Source: CAZUTK01 sp964623265
GTDB taxonomy: Bacteria > Electryoneota > B3-LCP
DNA: 64,000 bases
Reading direction: 5' to 3'
NCBI GenBank assembly: GCA_964623265.1
Contig: CAZUTK010000002.1
Location: 18,829 to 82,828 of the forward strand
Shown here piece by piece: positions 51,592 through 59,990 of the stretch. The position numbers and the translations under genes are program-made. Position 1 is the first letter of the stretch; every line of letters starts with the position of its first letter. The notes below the pieces were generated by a model. That model saw nothing but the letters and a program-made list of their open reading frames with translations, made no database searches and was not told the origin of the DNA.

Positions 51592-53265
51592 ATGAACATC
51601 GTCATCATCGGCGCTTCCGCCGCCGGATTGAAAGCCGCCTGCCGCGTGCGGCGCCTGCTCCCGCAAGCGAAGGTAACCGTGTTGGAAGCAGGTGAGTATA
51701 TTTCCTATTCCGCCTGCGGCTTGCCCTATTTCCTTTCGGGGGATGTGGATCGTTTCAGACAATTGACGACGACGGTGTATGATGTTGTGAAATCACCCGA
51801 ATTTTTCGCAGCGGTGAAAGATATTACGGTGCTGACCGGATTTCGTGCCGAGCGCATTGATCCTGATCAGAAAGTCGTCGAAGCGCTGAATTTGCGGACG
51901 GGGGAGGGAATCGAATTCGGTTATGATGATCTCGTCCTCGCCACAGGTGCCGCGCCGCTGATGCCGCCGATCCCCGGGAATACGTTACCCGGAGTCTGCA
52001 CCTTCACCCGCCCGGAAGACGCCATCGCGCTGCGGAAGGCGTTGAATGAAAGTCAGATCCAGCGGGTCGCCATCATCGGAGCGGGCTTCATCGGGTGCGA
52101 ATTGTGCGAGGCGTTCCGAGCCCTCTGGGGTGTGGACACCGAGCTCTTTGAAGCGGAATCACAGGTCCTGCCGGATCTTCTCGGCGCAGGCATCGCGCGC
52201 ATCGTCGAATTGGAGCTGGTGCGTCAGGAGGTCGGTTTACACCTGAACGCCTGCGTTTCCGGAATCAAACCGGATGACGGGAAGCTGAGAATCACCCTCT
52301 TCGATGGCTCTTCCTATGCAGGTTTCGACCGGGTCATCTTTGCAACGGGAGTAAAACCGAAAACCGAACCCGCTGCGGCGGCAGGAGTGAAGACGGGAGT
52401 AAGAGGCGCCATTGTGGTGGATTCCCGAATGCGCACCAACATCCCTCATATTTTCGCCGTGGGAGACTGCGTCCAGGTCGTTCACGAGTTGACCAGCAAG
52501 CCATATTATTTGCCGCTGGGATCGCTGGCGAATCGCATGGGCAGGATCGCGGGCAATGTCATCGCCGGTGAAGATGATTCGTTGAACCCGGTCTGTTCGG
52601 CGGTGTGTTTGAAGGTGTTTGATTTGAACATCGCCTCTGTCGGAATGCGAGCCAAAGCCGCGGTGCAGGCTGGTTTCAAACCGGCGATCGCCTGGGGAAC
52701 GTTCATGGACAAAGCTCATTATTATCCCGAAGCGAATTTGATCAGCGCCTGCATGGTGTACGATACGGCGACGCTTCGAGTGCTGGGCGTGCAGGCGGCT
52801 GGACGGGGCGACGTGATTCGCAGAGTGGACGCCGCTTCTTTGATGATCCGTCATAAGACAACGCTCCCGCAAGTGCGGGATTACGAGCCGGCGTACGCGC
52901 CGCCTTATGCGAATCCGCTGGATCCGCTGCATTACCTGGCATATGCCGGCATTGCGGCGCAGAACGAGAATGTGAAGCCCTTCCCGCCGACGGAGCTGGA
53001 GAAGCACGCAAACGGTTCCATCGTGCTCGATGTGCGCGAAGAGTCTGAAGTCAGAGAAAATCCCGTCACCGTCGAATGCAAAAAAGTCTTCGCCATCCCA
53101 TTGGGTGAAATCCGCGGACGTTGCGCGGAAATTCCGAAAAATGAGCGCGTCGTCGTAGTCTGCCAACGCGGCGCACGGTCCGCGGAAGCGACGCGCATTC
53201 TGCAGGAAAACGGCTTTCAGGACGTGCGCTATATGGGCGGCGGACTGGGGTTTTTTCAAGTGTGA
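51592..53265 (+). CDS. NAD(P)H-dependent CoA-disulfide/polysulfide reductase with rhodanese domain (Npsr-like)
   Basis: 557 residues. FAD/NAD disulfide reductase with the single active cysteine C42 (in SYSACGLPYFLSG), NAD site (VAIIGAGFIGCELCEAF), and FAVGDCVQV. The last about 95 residues form a rhodanese domain with catalytic C524 in VVVCQRGARS. The same layout is known from Shewanella and Pyrococcus Npsr enzymes, which reduce polysulfides or CoA persulfide. It sits between dsrP and qmoC, suggesting recycling of zero-valent sulfur formed during sulfite reduction. Confidence 0.9.
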   Translation: MNIVIIGASAAGLKAACRVRRLLPQAKVTVLEAGEYISYSACGLPYFLSGDVDRFRQLTTTVYDVVKSPEFFAAVKDITVLTGFRAERIDPDQKVVEALNLRTGEGIEFGYDDLVLATGAAPLMPPIPGNTLPGVCTFTRPEDAIALRKALNESQIQRVAIIGAGFIGCELCEAFRALWGVDTELFEAESQVLPDLLGAGIARIVELELVRQEVGLHLNACVSGIKPDDGKLRITLFDGSSYAGFDRVIFATGVKPKTEPAAAAGVKTGVRGAIVVDSRMRTNIPHIFAVGDCVQVVHELTSKPYYLPLGSLANRMGRIAGNVIAGEDDSLNPVCSAVCLKVFDLNIASVGMRAKAAVQAGFKPAIAWGTFMDKAHYYPEANLISACMVYDTATLRVLGVQAAGRGDVIRRVDAASLMIRHKTTLPQVRDYEPAYAPPYANPLDPLHYLAYAGIAAQNENVKPFPPTELEKHANGSIVLDVREESEVRENPVTVECKKVFAIPLGEIRGRCAEIPKNERVVVVCQRGARSAEATRILQENGFQDVRYMGGGLGFFQV

Positions 53266-53304
53266 CCGCGAAAGATTGGTTCGAGAGGATATGAGTCCAT
53301 CTCT

Positions 53305-54483
53305 ATGGCTGTAGAAACGAATCCGCTGTTGTTGAATCCCGATCTGGAATTCATCCGCGACCTGAAACTCTCAGGCGGCGCGACGCTGAAGAAATGCTAT
53401 CAGTGCGCCACCTGTTCGGTGGTGTGCAATCTGGCTCCCCGCAGTCATCCGTTTCCCCGCAAGGAAATGATGCTGGCTCAATGGGGGCTGAAAGAACAAC
53501 TGTTGAGTGATCCTGACATCTGGCTCTGCCACCAGTGTGGCGACTGCTCCACGTACTGTCCGCGGCAGGCGAAGCCGGGTGATGTTCTAAGTGCCGTGCG
53601 GGCGATGGCTTTTCGGCATTACGCTTTTCCCGCTTTTATGGGCAAAGCGCTGGCGAGACCGGCGGCTCTGCCGCTGCTCTTTCTGCTTCCTCTGCTGATT
53701 TTGCTGGGCGTTTTGTTCGGTTCATCGGGAAATGATTTAGCTTATCTTTTCGAAATCTCCGGGGAAGTGGATTACGCGCGAGCCTTCCCGCACGGCATCC
53801 TGGAGATGATCTTTATCGGAGGCAATGTTCTGATTTTCGCTTTCGCCGCGGTGGGACTGGCGCGGTTCTGGAAAGGTTTGAAGGCACATCATCCGGAAAT
53901 CAATACGCGTTTCATCCCCGCGATGATCGCCACGATTCTGGAAGTCGTGGTGCACAAGAAGTTCGCTGAATGCGGTGCGAATCGGTCGCGGTTCTGGGGG
54001 CATTTGCTCGTGTTCTATGGATTCATCGGCGCGATGGCGACAGCGGGGCTGGCGCTATTTGCCACAGTTATTTTGCGTGATTTAGGCAGCCCCGTCTATC
54101 TGACGAGCCCCATTGACCTGCCCCATCCCATCAAGATTCTCGGCGTAGTCTCCGGGATCGCCATCGTCGCAGGGGGGATTCTCTTGATTCTGCGGCGGTG
54201 GATCGGCAAGGACGATGCCGGGACGTCCGCCTATCATGACTGGCTTTTCCTGATCACTCTCTTCCTGGTGGGAATCACCGGAATGTTCGCCTGGATCTTG
54301 CGCGTAGCGGAAATACCTGTGCTGGGATACATAGATTATTATCTCCATCTGGTGCTGGTCTTCTTCCTGCTCTGGTACGCGCCGTATTCCAAATTCGCTC
54401 ATATGTTCTATCGCGCCCTGGCGCTGACTTTCGCCAAAAGCGGGAAGAGAGATCTGCCGCGGTTGGCGGATAAAATGATTTGA
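53305..54483 (+). CDS. qmoC: QmoC, membrane subunit of the quinone-interacting oxidoreductase complex
   Basis: 392 residues. N-terminal HdrC-like Fe-S domain with C31-34-37-41 (CYQCATCSVVC) and C75-78-81-85 (CHQCGDCSTYC), then about six helices of NarI type carrying haem b histidines. It exchanges electrons with menaquinone for QmoAB and APS reductase. Unusually it comes before qmoA and qmoB, whereas the usual order is qmoA-B-C. Confidence 0.92.
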   Translation: MAVETNPLLLNPDLEFIRDLKLSGGATLKKCYQCATCSVVCNLAPRSHPFPRKEMMLAQWGLKEQLLSDPDIWLCHQCGDCSTYCPRQAKPGDVLSAVRAMAFRHYAFPAFMGKALARPAALPLLFLLPLLILLGVLFGSSGNDLAYLFEISGEVDYARAFPHGILEMIFIGGNVLIFAFAAVGLARFWKGLKAHHPEINTRFIPAMIATILEVVVHKKFAECGANRSRFWGHLLVFYGFIGAMATAGLALFATVILRDLGSPVYLTSPIDLPHPIKILGVVSGIAIVAGGILLILRRWIGKDDAGTSAYHDWLFLITLFLVGITGMFAWILRVAEIPVLGYIDYYLHLVLVFFLLWYAPYSKFAHMFYRALALTFAKSGKRDLPRLADKMI

Positions 54484-54620
54484 GATTTTACAGTTCGCTC
54501 GAAATGGCGCAGCCCTGCATTTCGAGAGAGGATGAAGATCCATAAGTGCGGGAAGCGGCGGCATCTGGAGTGCCGACCGAGGAAACGAATTGCCCGCGAG
54601 ATATAGGGAGTCACTTGAAT

Positions 54621-55928
54621 ATGTCCCATTCTGAAAACGAACAGATCACGGCCGACCTCCTGGTGGTGGGCGGCGGGATCTCTGGAATGACGGCGGCGAT
54701 CGAAGCATCCGAACTGGGTAAAGAAGCCGTCCTGGTGGAGATCGAGCCGTTCTTGGGCGGAAGAGTGGCGCGGATGCATCAGTACTTTCCCAAGCTCTGT
54801 CCGCCCGTCTGCGGTCTGGAAATCAACTACAAGCGCCTTCGCCAAAATGAAAAGGTAAAGATTCTGACGATGACCCGCGTGGACGAAGTCAGCGGAAAAG
54901 CGGGTGATTACACCGTCAAACTGACCGTCCAGCCGCGTTATATCAATGAAAATTGCACCGCATGCGGGGAGTGTGCCCGGGTCTGCAAGATCGAAGTGCC
55001 CGATGAATTTAACTATGGAATGACGAAACGCAAGGCGGTCTATATGCCGCAGATGGCGTTTCCATTCATCTTTGCGGCGGATGCGGAGTATGTGAAAACC
55101 GCGGAATTCCAAGTTTGCGTGGATGCCTGCCGCTACAACGCCTTCGAATTGGATATGCAGCCCAAAACGATCACGGTGAAAACCCGCTCCATCGTCTGGG
55201 CGACGGGCTGGAAACCGTACGACGCGAAAAAACTCGATACCCTCGGTTTCGACAAATACCCCAATGTCATCACCAATGTGATGATGGAAAGGCTGGCGGC
55301 GGCGGATGGACCGACTCAGGGAAAAATCCAGCGACCCTCAGATCAAGGAGCGGTGACGAAGATCGGATTTGTCCAATGCGCCGGTTCCCGCGACGAAAAT
55401 CACCTACCGTATTGTTCCGGCGTCTGCTGCGCGGCATCCATCAAGCAGGCTTTCTACGTGCGGGAACAGTATCCCGACGCCGAAATCCACATTTTCTACA
55501 TTGACGTGAGGACTCCGGGACGCCTGGAAGATTTTTACCTTAAATCGGATGCCGATGAAAAAATCCACTTTCATCGCGGCAAAGTTGCGCAGATCCGCGA
55601 AGTGCCGAGCAGCGGAAATCTGATTGTGGTAGCTGAAAACACGTTGACGGGCGAAATATCCGAGATGGAAGTGGATCTGGCGGTTCTGGCGACGGGAATG
55701 GTGCCCAATTCCGCGGCGGACTCGCTGCCCGCAAATACTCCCCGCGATCAGTGGGGTTTCATCCTGCCCGGCGCCCCGTCGGGGGTGGCAGCGGCGGGAG
55801 TCAGCGCGAGACCTGTGGACGTCGCCGCCAGCGTGCAAAGCGCCACCGGAGCGCTCATCGAAGCCTCCGTGACATGTGCCGCCGTTCTGGCCGGCGCCNN
55901 NNNNNNNNTTGCGGCGGAAAGGAGCTGA
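54621..55928 (+). CDS. qmoA: QmoA, flavin/Fe-S subunit of the Qmo complex (gap near C-terminus)
   Basis: About 435 residues from ATG 54621, at the first homologous position (a longer upstream frame is not needed). HdrA-like FAD start LLVVGGGISGMTAAIEA, the region PKLCPPVCGLEI, ferredoxin cysteines CTACGECARVC, and CAGSRDENHLPYCSGVCC. The last about 10 residues are obscured by ten Ns at 55899-55908, and the frame after the gap is unknown. With QmoB it electron-bifurcates or relays between quinone and AprBA. Confidence 0.92.
   Translation: MSHSENEQITADLLVVGGGISGMTAAIEASELGKEAVLVEIEPFLGGRVARMHQYFPKLCPPVCGLEINYKRLRQNEKVKILTMTRVDEVSGKAGDYTVKLTVQPRYINENCTACGECARVCKIEVPDEFNYGMTKRKAVYMPQMAFPFIFAADAEYVKTAEFQVCVDACRYNAFELDMQPKTITVKTRSIVWATGWKPYDAKKLDTLGFDKYPNVITNVMMERLAAADGPTQGKIQRPSDQGAVTKIGFVQCAGSRDENHLPYCSGVCCAASIKQAFYVREQYPDAEIHIFYIDVRTPGRLEDFYLKSDADEKIHFHRGKVAQIREVPSSGNLIVVAENTLTGEISEMEVDLAVLATGMVPNSAADSLPANTPRDQWGFILPGAPSGVAAAGVSARPVDVAASVQSATGALIEASVTCAAVLAGAXXXXAAERS
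55899..55908. other. assembly gap (10 Ns) at the 3' end of qmoA
   Basis: Ten unknown bases near the qmoA stop, just before qmoB. The number of missing bases is not known, so the C-terminus of QmoA cannot be read. Confidence 0.95.
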
Positions 55929-55931
55929 TAA

Positions 55932-58202
55932 ATGGCGATAGAAACGAAAGTCGGAGTTTACATCTGTTCCGGATGCGGAATCGGCGACGCGGTGAACGTC
56001 GAAGCCCTGCAGAAGATCGGAAGCGGCGAACTGAAGGCTCCCGTCTGCAAAATCCATGAAAGACTCTGCGAAGCCGAGGGCTTGCAGATGATTCAAAAAG
56101 ATCTTGCCGACGAAAATCTCAATCGCGTCGTCGTAGCCGCCTGTTCCGGGCGCATCAAGACGAAAGAATTCCACTTCGGGGATAAAGTTCTGACGGATCG
56201 CGTGAACTTGCGCGAACACGTCGCCTGGGTGATGGAGCCGAAACACGATGACACCCAGATGGCGGCGGAAGATTATCTGCGCATGGGAGTCGCTCGCATG
56301 CGCAACAGCGAACCGCCGGAGGCTTTGGTGGAGGAGATCAGCAGGACCGTCCTCGTTGTCGGTGGAGGCGTGGCCGGAATGCGCGCAGCGTTGGCGGCGG
56401 CCGTTGCAGGCAACGAGGCGGTTCTGGTGGAAAAAGAGGATCATCTGGGAGGCTGGGCGGCGAAATTCACCCGCGTTTTTCCCAAAGTCGCGCCGTATCA
56501 AGAGCTCGCAGATTCCGGGGTCAGCGACTTGATCGCAAAAGTGGAATCCCATCCGAAGATCAAGGTCTTCAAATCCACCACCGTGAAGAGAATCAACGGC
56601 GAACCCGGGAAATTCGACGTCGAGCTGAAGAACGGCGCTGCTTCTGCGACTCTGAAGATCGGGTCTATCGTCTTAGCCAGCGGATGGAAGCCTTACGATG
56701 CCGCGAAACTGGGGCATCTGGGCTACGGCTTGCCGAACGTGGTCACCAATGTGCAGGTTGAGGAGATGATGAGCCACGGCGGCATCAAACGCCCGTCGGA
56801 CGGCAAAACGCCCGGAATCGTCGCCTTCATTCAATGCGCCGGTTCGCGGGACGCGGATCATCTTCCCTATTGCAGCGCGGTGTGCTGCCGGGTGTCTCTA
56901 AAGCAAGCGAAATACGTGCGGGAGGCACATCCGAATTCCCGAGTCTTCATTCTGTACAAGGACATCCGTTCGCCGGGTCAATATGAGATCTTCTACAAGA
57001 ATGTTCAGGAGGACGAAGGTATCTTCCTGACGAAGGGAGAGGTGACGCGGGTGCAGGCTCTGGATGGCGACCGTGTGGAAATTGAGCTGAGCGATACCCT
57101 GTTCGGCGAAAACATCGTGGTGCAGGCAGATCTGCTCGTGCTGGCGACGGGAATGGTGCCGACCACGAAGGTGGAAGAAGTGGGCATGGAAGCCGTAGTG
57201 GAAGAAACGAAAGCCGAGCCGCAGGCTTCTTCGGATGCTCCTGCCTGCGAGGTAAAAGAGGCGGGCGAGCAGAAGAGCGGCGCATCCGCCGAAGCCGGCG
57301 CTCTAATCTTGAACCTGAACTACCGCAAAGGCACGGATCTGCCCACGCTGAAATACGGTTTTCCCGATTCGCACTACATCTGCTTCCCGTATGAAACCCA
57401 GCGCACCGCCATCTTCGCGGCCGGCGCCGTGCGCGCGCCGATGGATCTGGCGTCTGCGGAAAACGACGCATACGGCGCGGCGTTGAAAGCCGTCCAAGCG
57501 CTGAACTTAATCGGCAATGGAGCCGCTGTGCACCCGCGCGCCGGAGATACTTCCTATCCGGAATTCTTCCTGCAGCGTTGCACTCAGTGCAAGCGGTGTA
57601 CGGAAGAATGCCCCTTCGGGACGCTGGATGAAGATGTCAAAGGGACGCCGGAACCCCACCCCAACCGTTGCCGACGCTGCGGCGTCTGTATGGGCGCGTG
57701 TCCGGAACGCATCGTGAGCTTCAAGAACTACTCCGTGCCGATGATCAACGACGCCATCAAGGCGATTCACGTCCCGGAGGAAGACGAGGAAAAACCGCGG
57801 GTGCTAGCGTTTATGTGCGAGAATGACGCACTGCCTTCGCTGGATATTGCGGCGGCGCGTCGTCTGAAGATCAATCCCTTCATCCGCATTATACCGGTTC
57901 GTTGCCTGGGTTCGATGAACGTAGTCTGGATCGCCAACGCGCTTTCCGCCGGCATAGACGGGGTGCTTCTGATCGGCTGCAAGCACGGCGACGACTATCA
58001 ATGTCACTTCATCAAGGGCAGCGAACTGGCGAATACGCGCATGGAAAACGTACAGGAAAAACTCAAGCAGCTGGTGCTGGAAAAAGAACGCGTGCAAATC
58101 AAGGAATTAGCGCTGAATGAGTGGGAGAAGATACCGCAGGTCTTCGCCGATTTTATGAGCGACATCCAGGCGGTGGGACCGAATCCCTACAAAGGTTTCT
58201 GA
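55932..58202 (+). CDS. qmoB: QmoB, flavin/Fe-S subunit with MvhD domain
   Basis: 756 residues. An N-terminal segment (VYICSGCGIGD ... VAACSGRIKTKEF), HdrA-like FAD domain (VLVVGGGVAGMRAALAA), ferredoxin pair (CTQCKRCTEECPFG and CRRCGVCMGACPE), and a C-terminal MvhD domain (about 620-756; RCLGSMNVVWIANALSAGID, IGCKHGDDYQCH). It forms the soluble part of the Qmo complex with QmoA, delivering electrons to APS reductase. Confidence 0.95.
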   Translation: MAIETKVGVYICSGCGIGDAVNVEALQKIGSGELKAPVCKIHERLCEAEGLQMIQKDLADENLNRVVVAACSGRIKTKEFHFGDKVLTDRVNLREHVAWVMEPKHDDTQMAAEDYLRMGVARMRNSEPPEALVEEISRTVLVVGGGVAGMRAALAAAVAGNEAVLVEKEDHLGGWAAKFTRVFPKVAPYQELADSGVSDLIAKVESHPKIKVFKSTTVKRINGEPGKFDVELKNGAASATLKIGSIVLASGWKPYDAAKLGHLGYGLPNVVTNVQVEEMMSHGGIKRPSDGKTPGIVAFIQCAGSRDADHLPYCSAVCCRVSLKQAKYVREAHPNSRVFILYKDIRSPGQYEIFYKNVQEDEGIFLTKGEVTRVQALDGDRVEIELSDTLFGENIVVQADLLVLATGMVPTTKVEEVGMEAVVEETKAEPQASSDAPACEVKEAGEQKSGASAEAGALILNLNYRKGTDLPTLKYGFPDSHYICFPYETQRTAIFAAGAVRAPMDLASAENDAYGAALKAVQALNLIGNGAAVHPRAGDTSYPEFFLQRCTQCKRCTEECPFGTLDEDVKGTPEPHPNRCRRCGVCMGACPERIVSFKNYSVPMINDAIKAIHVPEEDEEKPRVLAFMCENDALPSLDIAAARRLKINPFIRIIPVRCLGSMNVVWIANALSAGIDGVLLIGCKHGDDYQCHFIKGSELANTRMENVQEKLKQLVLEKERVQIKELALNEWEKIPQVFADFMSDIQAVGPNPYKGF

Positions 58203-58254
58203 TATAGTCTGCAAAAAAGGAAAAGAAATATTCATCAACCAAGAGGTAACGCTT

Positions 58255-59484
58255 ATGGCGAAATCGAATCTGATTCAACCGCACGGCGCGAAAGAACTGA
58301 AGATCCTTCTGCTGGAAGGCTCGGAACGCGCCGCGGAATTGAAACGCGCCGCAACCTTGCCCAAAGTGATGATGTCGTCCCGCGAAGTCGGCGATTTAAT
58401 CATGCTGGGGATCGGCGGTTTCACGCCGCTGGACGGGTTCATGGGCAGAGACGACTGGAAAGGCGTCTGCGCCGATATGAAGATGACCAACGGAATTTTC
58501 TGGCCCATCCCCATCACCCTCTCCGCCGACAAGGCGGTCGCCGACGGCATCAAGCTCGGCTCGGAAGTGGCGTTGGTCAATGCCGAAGACAACGAAATTA
58601 TGGGGACGATGAAGGTCACCGACAAGTACACCATTGACAAGGAGTTCGAGTGCAAGCATGTGTTCCGCACCACCGATCCGGCTCACCCCGGCGTGAAAAT
58701 GGTGATGGAGCAGAAGGAAGTCAATCTGGGCGGTCCGGTGAAAGTGCTTTCGGAGAGCACCTTCCCGAAGGAATTTGCCGGGATCTATCAGCGTCCGGCG
58801 GAAAGCCGCAAGATTTTCGAGCAGAAAGGCTGGAGAAACATCGCCGCTCTGCAGCTGCGCAACCCAATGCACCGCAGCCATGAATACCTGGCGAAGATCG
58901 CCATCGAAGTCATGGACGGCATTTACATTCACCAGTTGGTAGGCAAGCTGAAGCCGGGAGATATTCCCGCGGAAGTGCGAGTCAAGTGCATTGACACCCT
59001 GGTGGAAAAATACTTCGTCAAAGATACCGCTGTCCAAGGGGGATACCCGCTGGATATGCGCTATGCCGGTCCGCGCGAAGCGCTGCTGCACGCCACATTC
59101 CGCCAGAACTTCGGCTGCAATTATATGATCATCGGACGCGATCACGCCGGCGTAGGCGATTATTACGGACCTTTCGACGCGCAGAAGATCTTCGATGAAC
59201 TCTGGGACGGCGCGCTGCTGTGCAAGCCATTGAAGATTGACTGGACGTTCTGGTGCTATAAATGCGCCGGTATGGCTTCTATGAAGACCTGTCCGCACGG
59301 CAAGGAAGATCGTCTGCTCCTGTCCGGCACTGCTTTGCGCAAGGGACTTTCCGAAGGAGGGGAGATCCCCGCGGAATTCAGTCGCCCTGAAGTGCTGGCG
59401 ATCCTGCGCGATTATTATGCGCATCTGGAACAAAAAGTAGAGATCAAGTTGCACGGTCACGCCACCGGAGAAGCAAAGAAATAA
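58255..59484 (+). CDS. sat: ATP sulfurylase (sulfate adenylyltransferase)
   Basis: 409 residues, homo-oligomeric type. Motifs: LQLRNPMHRSHEYLAK (Q-x-R-N-P and H-x-x-H), GRDHAGVGDYYGPFDAQ and MRYAGPREALLHATFRQNFG. It activates sulfate to APS at the cost of ATP. RBS AAGAGGTAA precedes the start. It lies between qmoB and aprB; in many sulfate reducers sat precedes aprBA-qmoABC, so here the order of blocks is changed. Confidence 0.96.
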   Translation: MAKSNLIQPHGAKELKILLLEGSERAAELKRAATLPKVMMSSREVGDLIMLGIGGFTPLDGFMGRDDWKGVCADMKMTNGIFWPIPITLSADKAVADGIKLGSEVALVNAEDNEIMGTMKVTDKYTIDKEFECKHVFRTTDPAHPGVKMVMEQKEVNLGGPVKVLSESTFPKEFAGIYQRPAESRKIFEQKGWRNIAALQLRNPMHRSHEYLAKIAIEVMDGIYIHQLVGKLKPGDIPAEVRVKCIDTLVEKYFVKDTAVQGGYPLDMRYAGPREALLHATFRQNFGCNYMIIGRDHAGVGDYYGPFDAQKIFDELWDGALLCKPLKIDWTFWCYKCAGMASMKTCPHGKEDRLLLSGTALRKGLSEGGEIPAEFSRPEVLAILRDYYAHLEQKVEIKLHGHATGEAKK

Positions 59485-59524
59485 TAAAACCATAATCACT
59501 CAATCACAACATTAGGAGGAGTAA

Positions 59525-59965
59525 ATGCCTAGTTTTGTCATCACGGAGAAGTGCGATGGGTGCAAGGCGCTGGACAAGACGGCTTGCCAGCATATATGCC
59601 CCAACGACTTGATGGTCTTGAACAAAGACCTGATGAAGGCGTACAACCGCGAACCGGAAATGTGCTGGGAATGCTACAACTGCGTCAAGATCTGCCCGAC
59701 CCAGGCGGTGGAAGTCCGCGGTTATGCCGATTTCGTGCCTCTGGGCGCGTCCGTCACCCCGATGCGCGGATCCGATTCCATCATGTGGACGGTGAAATTC
59801 CGCAACGGGACTTTGAAACGCTTCAAATTCCCCATCCGCACCACGGAAGAAGGAAAAGCCGTTCCCGACGGCGGTTTTAAGACCGGAACGGATGATTTGA
59901 AGAGCCCAGTACTCTTCACCGAACCCGCCTCTTCAGGCTTGGAAAAAATTCCGTCGTTGAAGTAA
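59525..59965 (+). CDS. aprB: APS reductase beta subunit
   Basis: 146 residues. Ferredoxin domain with the two cluster motifs CDGCKALDKTACQHICP and CWECYNCVKICP, and the C-terminal tail that wraps around AprA (RGSDSIMWTVKFRNGTLKRF). It carries electrons to the FAD in AprA. AGGAGG precedes the start. Confidence 0.96.
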   Translation: MPSFVITEKCDGCKALDKTACQHICPNDLMVLNKDLMKAYNREPEMCWECYNCVKICPTQAVEVRGYADFVPLGASVTPMRGSDSIMWTVKFRNGTLKRFKFPIRTTEEGKAVPDGGFKTGTDDLKSPVLFTEPASSGLEKIPSLK

Positions 59966-59990
59966 GAAATTAACTATAAGGAGAGAAGAA

